From positions 186,001 through 250,000 of the forward strand of contig JALHOW010000003.1 in the NCBI GenBank assembly GCA_022842785.1: a stretch of 64,000 bases of DNA, read 5' to 3'. Source of the DNA: Hyphomicrobiaceae bacterium. Lineage in GTDB: Bacteria > Pseudomonadota > Alphaproteobacteria > Rhizobiales > Hyphomicrobiaceae. Shown here piece after piece: positions 63,624 to 64,000 of this stretch; the stretch's first letter is position 1, and each line of letters starts with the position of its first letter. The position numbers and the translations under genes are program-made. The notes under the pieces were generated by a model that made no database searches, had not been told where the DNA came from, and saw only the letters and a program-made list of their open reading frames with translations.

Positions 63624-63670
63624 GTGGTTCGCTCCAGGTCGTGTTGTCCTGGAATGAAGATGGCTCAATT

Positions 63671-63694
63671 ATTGGCATCAGATTAGATGGCAAT
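63671..63694. promoter_or_regulatory. Candidate LysR binding site
   Basis: ATTGGCAT-N8-ATGGCAAT is an inverted repeat with one mismatch in the 110-base gap between the LysR gene and the operon. Its spacing fits a T-N11-A type LysR box. Confidence 0.45.
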
Positions 63695-63733
63695 GACTTG
63701 CGTAGATTTCAATCAATGCTTTAAAATGGTTCC

Positions 63734-64000
63734 ATGGAGACCCTGGCCAATCTCGAGTCCTTCGTTCGCAGCGCCGAAGCACGAAGCTTCTCGGGAGCGG
63801 CCCGCCGGCTGTCGCTGACGCCGGCGGCCGTGAGCCGGAACGTCGCCATGCTTGAGCGCAATCTCGGGGTACGCCTGTTCCATCGCTCGACCCGCAAGCT
63901 GACATTGACGGAGGCCGGCGAGCGCTTCTTGCAGGAGATCGGTGGCAACCTCGATGCCCTGCAGGCCGCCATTGCCGGCATGGCGTCGGACGATGGCGAG
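63734..64000 (+). CDS. LysR family transcriptional regulator (3' partial)
   Basis: First 89 residues of a LysR protein, cut by the window end. LANLESFVRSAEARSFSGAA, RRLSLTPAAVSRNVAMLERNLG and RLFHRSTRKLTLTEAGERFL make the complete N-terminal helix-turn-helix. It is divergent from the SnoaL-SDR-reductase-hydrolase operon, the usual layout for control of a neighbouring operon. The effector domain is outside the window. Confidence 0.92.
   Translation, partial: METLANLESFVRSAEARSFSGAARRLSLTPAAVSRNVAMLERNLGVRLFHRSTRKLTLTEAGERFLQEIGGNLDALQAAIAGMASDDGE

Overview
The window is 64 kb of G+C-rich chromosome from an alphaproteobacterium, most probably of the order Hyphomicrobiales. Evidence: a MucR/Ros-type regulator, the conserved tig-clpP-clpX-lon-hupB series, the rpiA-DUF2059-gor cluster, a petABC operon, a bactofilin, a TAXI-type TRAP transporter and HWE/HisKA_2 sensor kinases. 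The genus cannot be fixed from this sequence. No integrase, insertion sequence, CRISPR array or rRNA was seen.

Left backbone (1-43.8 kb). 1-5.9 kb: tail of an epoxide-hydrolase-like gene, a methyltransferase, then a leftward run rpiA / DUF2059 / gor / SDR, and a sirtuin. 6.1-11.3 kb: bactofilin and a leftward branched-chain amino-acid-type ABC operon whose two permeases are fused. 11.6-15.2 kb: an orphan NodU-family carbamoyltransferase and a GMC oxidoreductase facing each other across a composite repeat. 15.3-23.2 kb: MucR, MsrB, oligopeptidase B, small genes, and an Lrp-type regulator divergent from an AceE-like E1 enzyme. 23.4-28.2 kb: cytochrome bc1 (petABC), TrmL, a phytanoyl-CoA dioxygenase-like protein and HU. 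28.5-35.3 kb: Lon, ClpX, ClpP, trigger factor and tRNA-Leu(UAG). 35.4-43.5 kb: a second Lrp regulator, a DUF442-type phosphatase, an alpha/beta hydrolase, MsrA, two uncharacterised envelope proteins and a TAXI TRAP transporter.

Accessory region (43.8 to about 60.5 kb). It opens with a truncated 3' half of tRNA-Asp(GUC) at 43807-43856. The orientation of this fragment places an integrated element to its right. What follows has visibly lower G+C, long gene-poor stretches, a broken secF remnant and a dense set of stress and signalling genes. These include an ECF sigma / membrane anti-sigma pair followed by a BI-1 family protein, a DUF2076 protein and a TerC-CBS protein; a 59-codon ORF with NepR-like spacing; a catalase-family protein lacking the distal histidine; an HD-GYP protein; two convergent GAF-containing histidine kinases; and two paralogous small proteins of a family I do not recognise. 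The right end of the element is not identified.

Right end (60.8-64 kb). A leftward four-gene operon (alpha/beta hydrolase, NADP-binding reductase, SDR, frameshifted SnoaL-like gene) lies divergent from a partial LysR regulator, which suggests LysR control of a small detoxification or redox operon.

The backbone also carries dispersed intergenic repeats: three copies of an exactly 58-bp element with perfect 9-bp terminal inverted repeats, a GGGGGACACCCCC element that encloses one of those copies, and a double-hairpin repeat.
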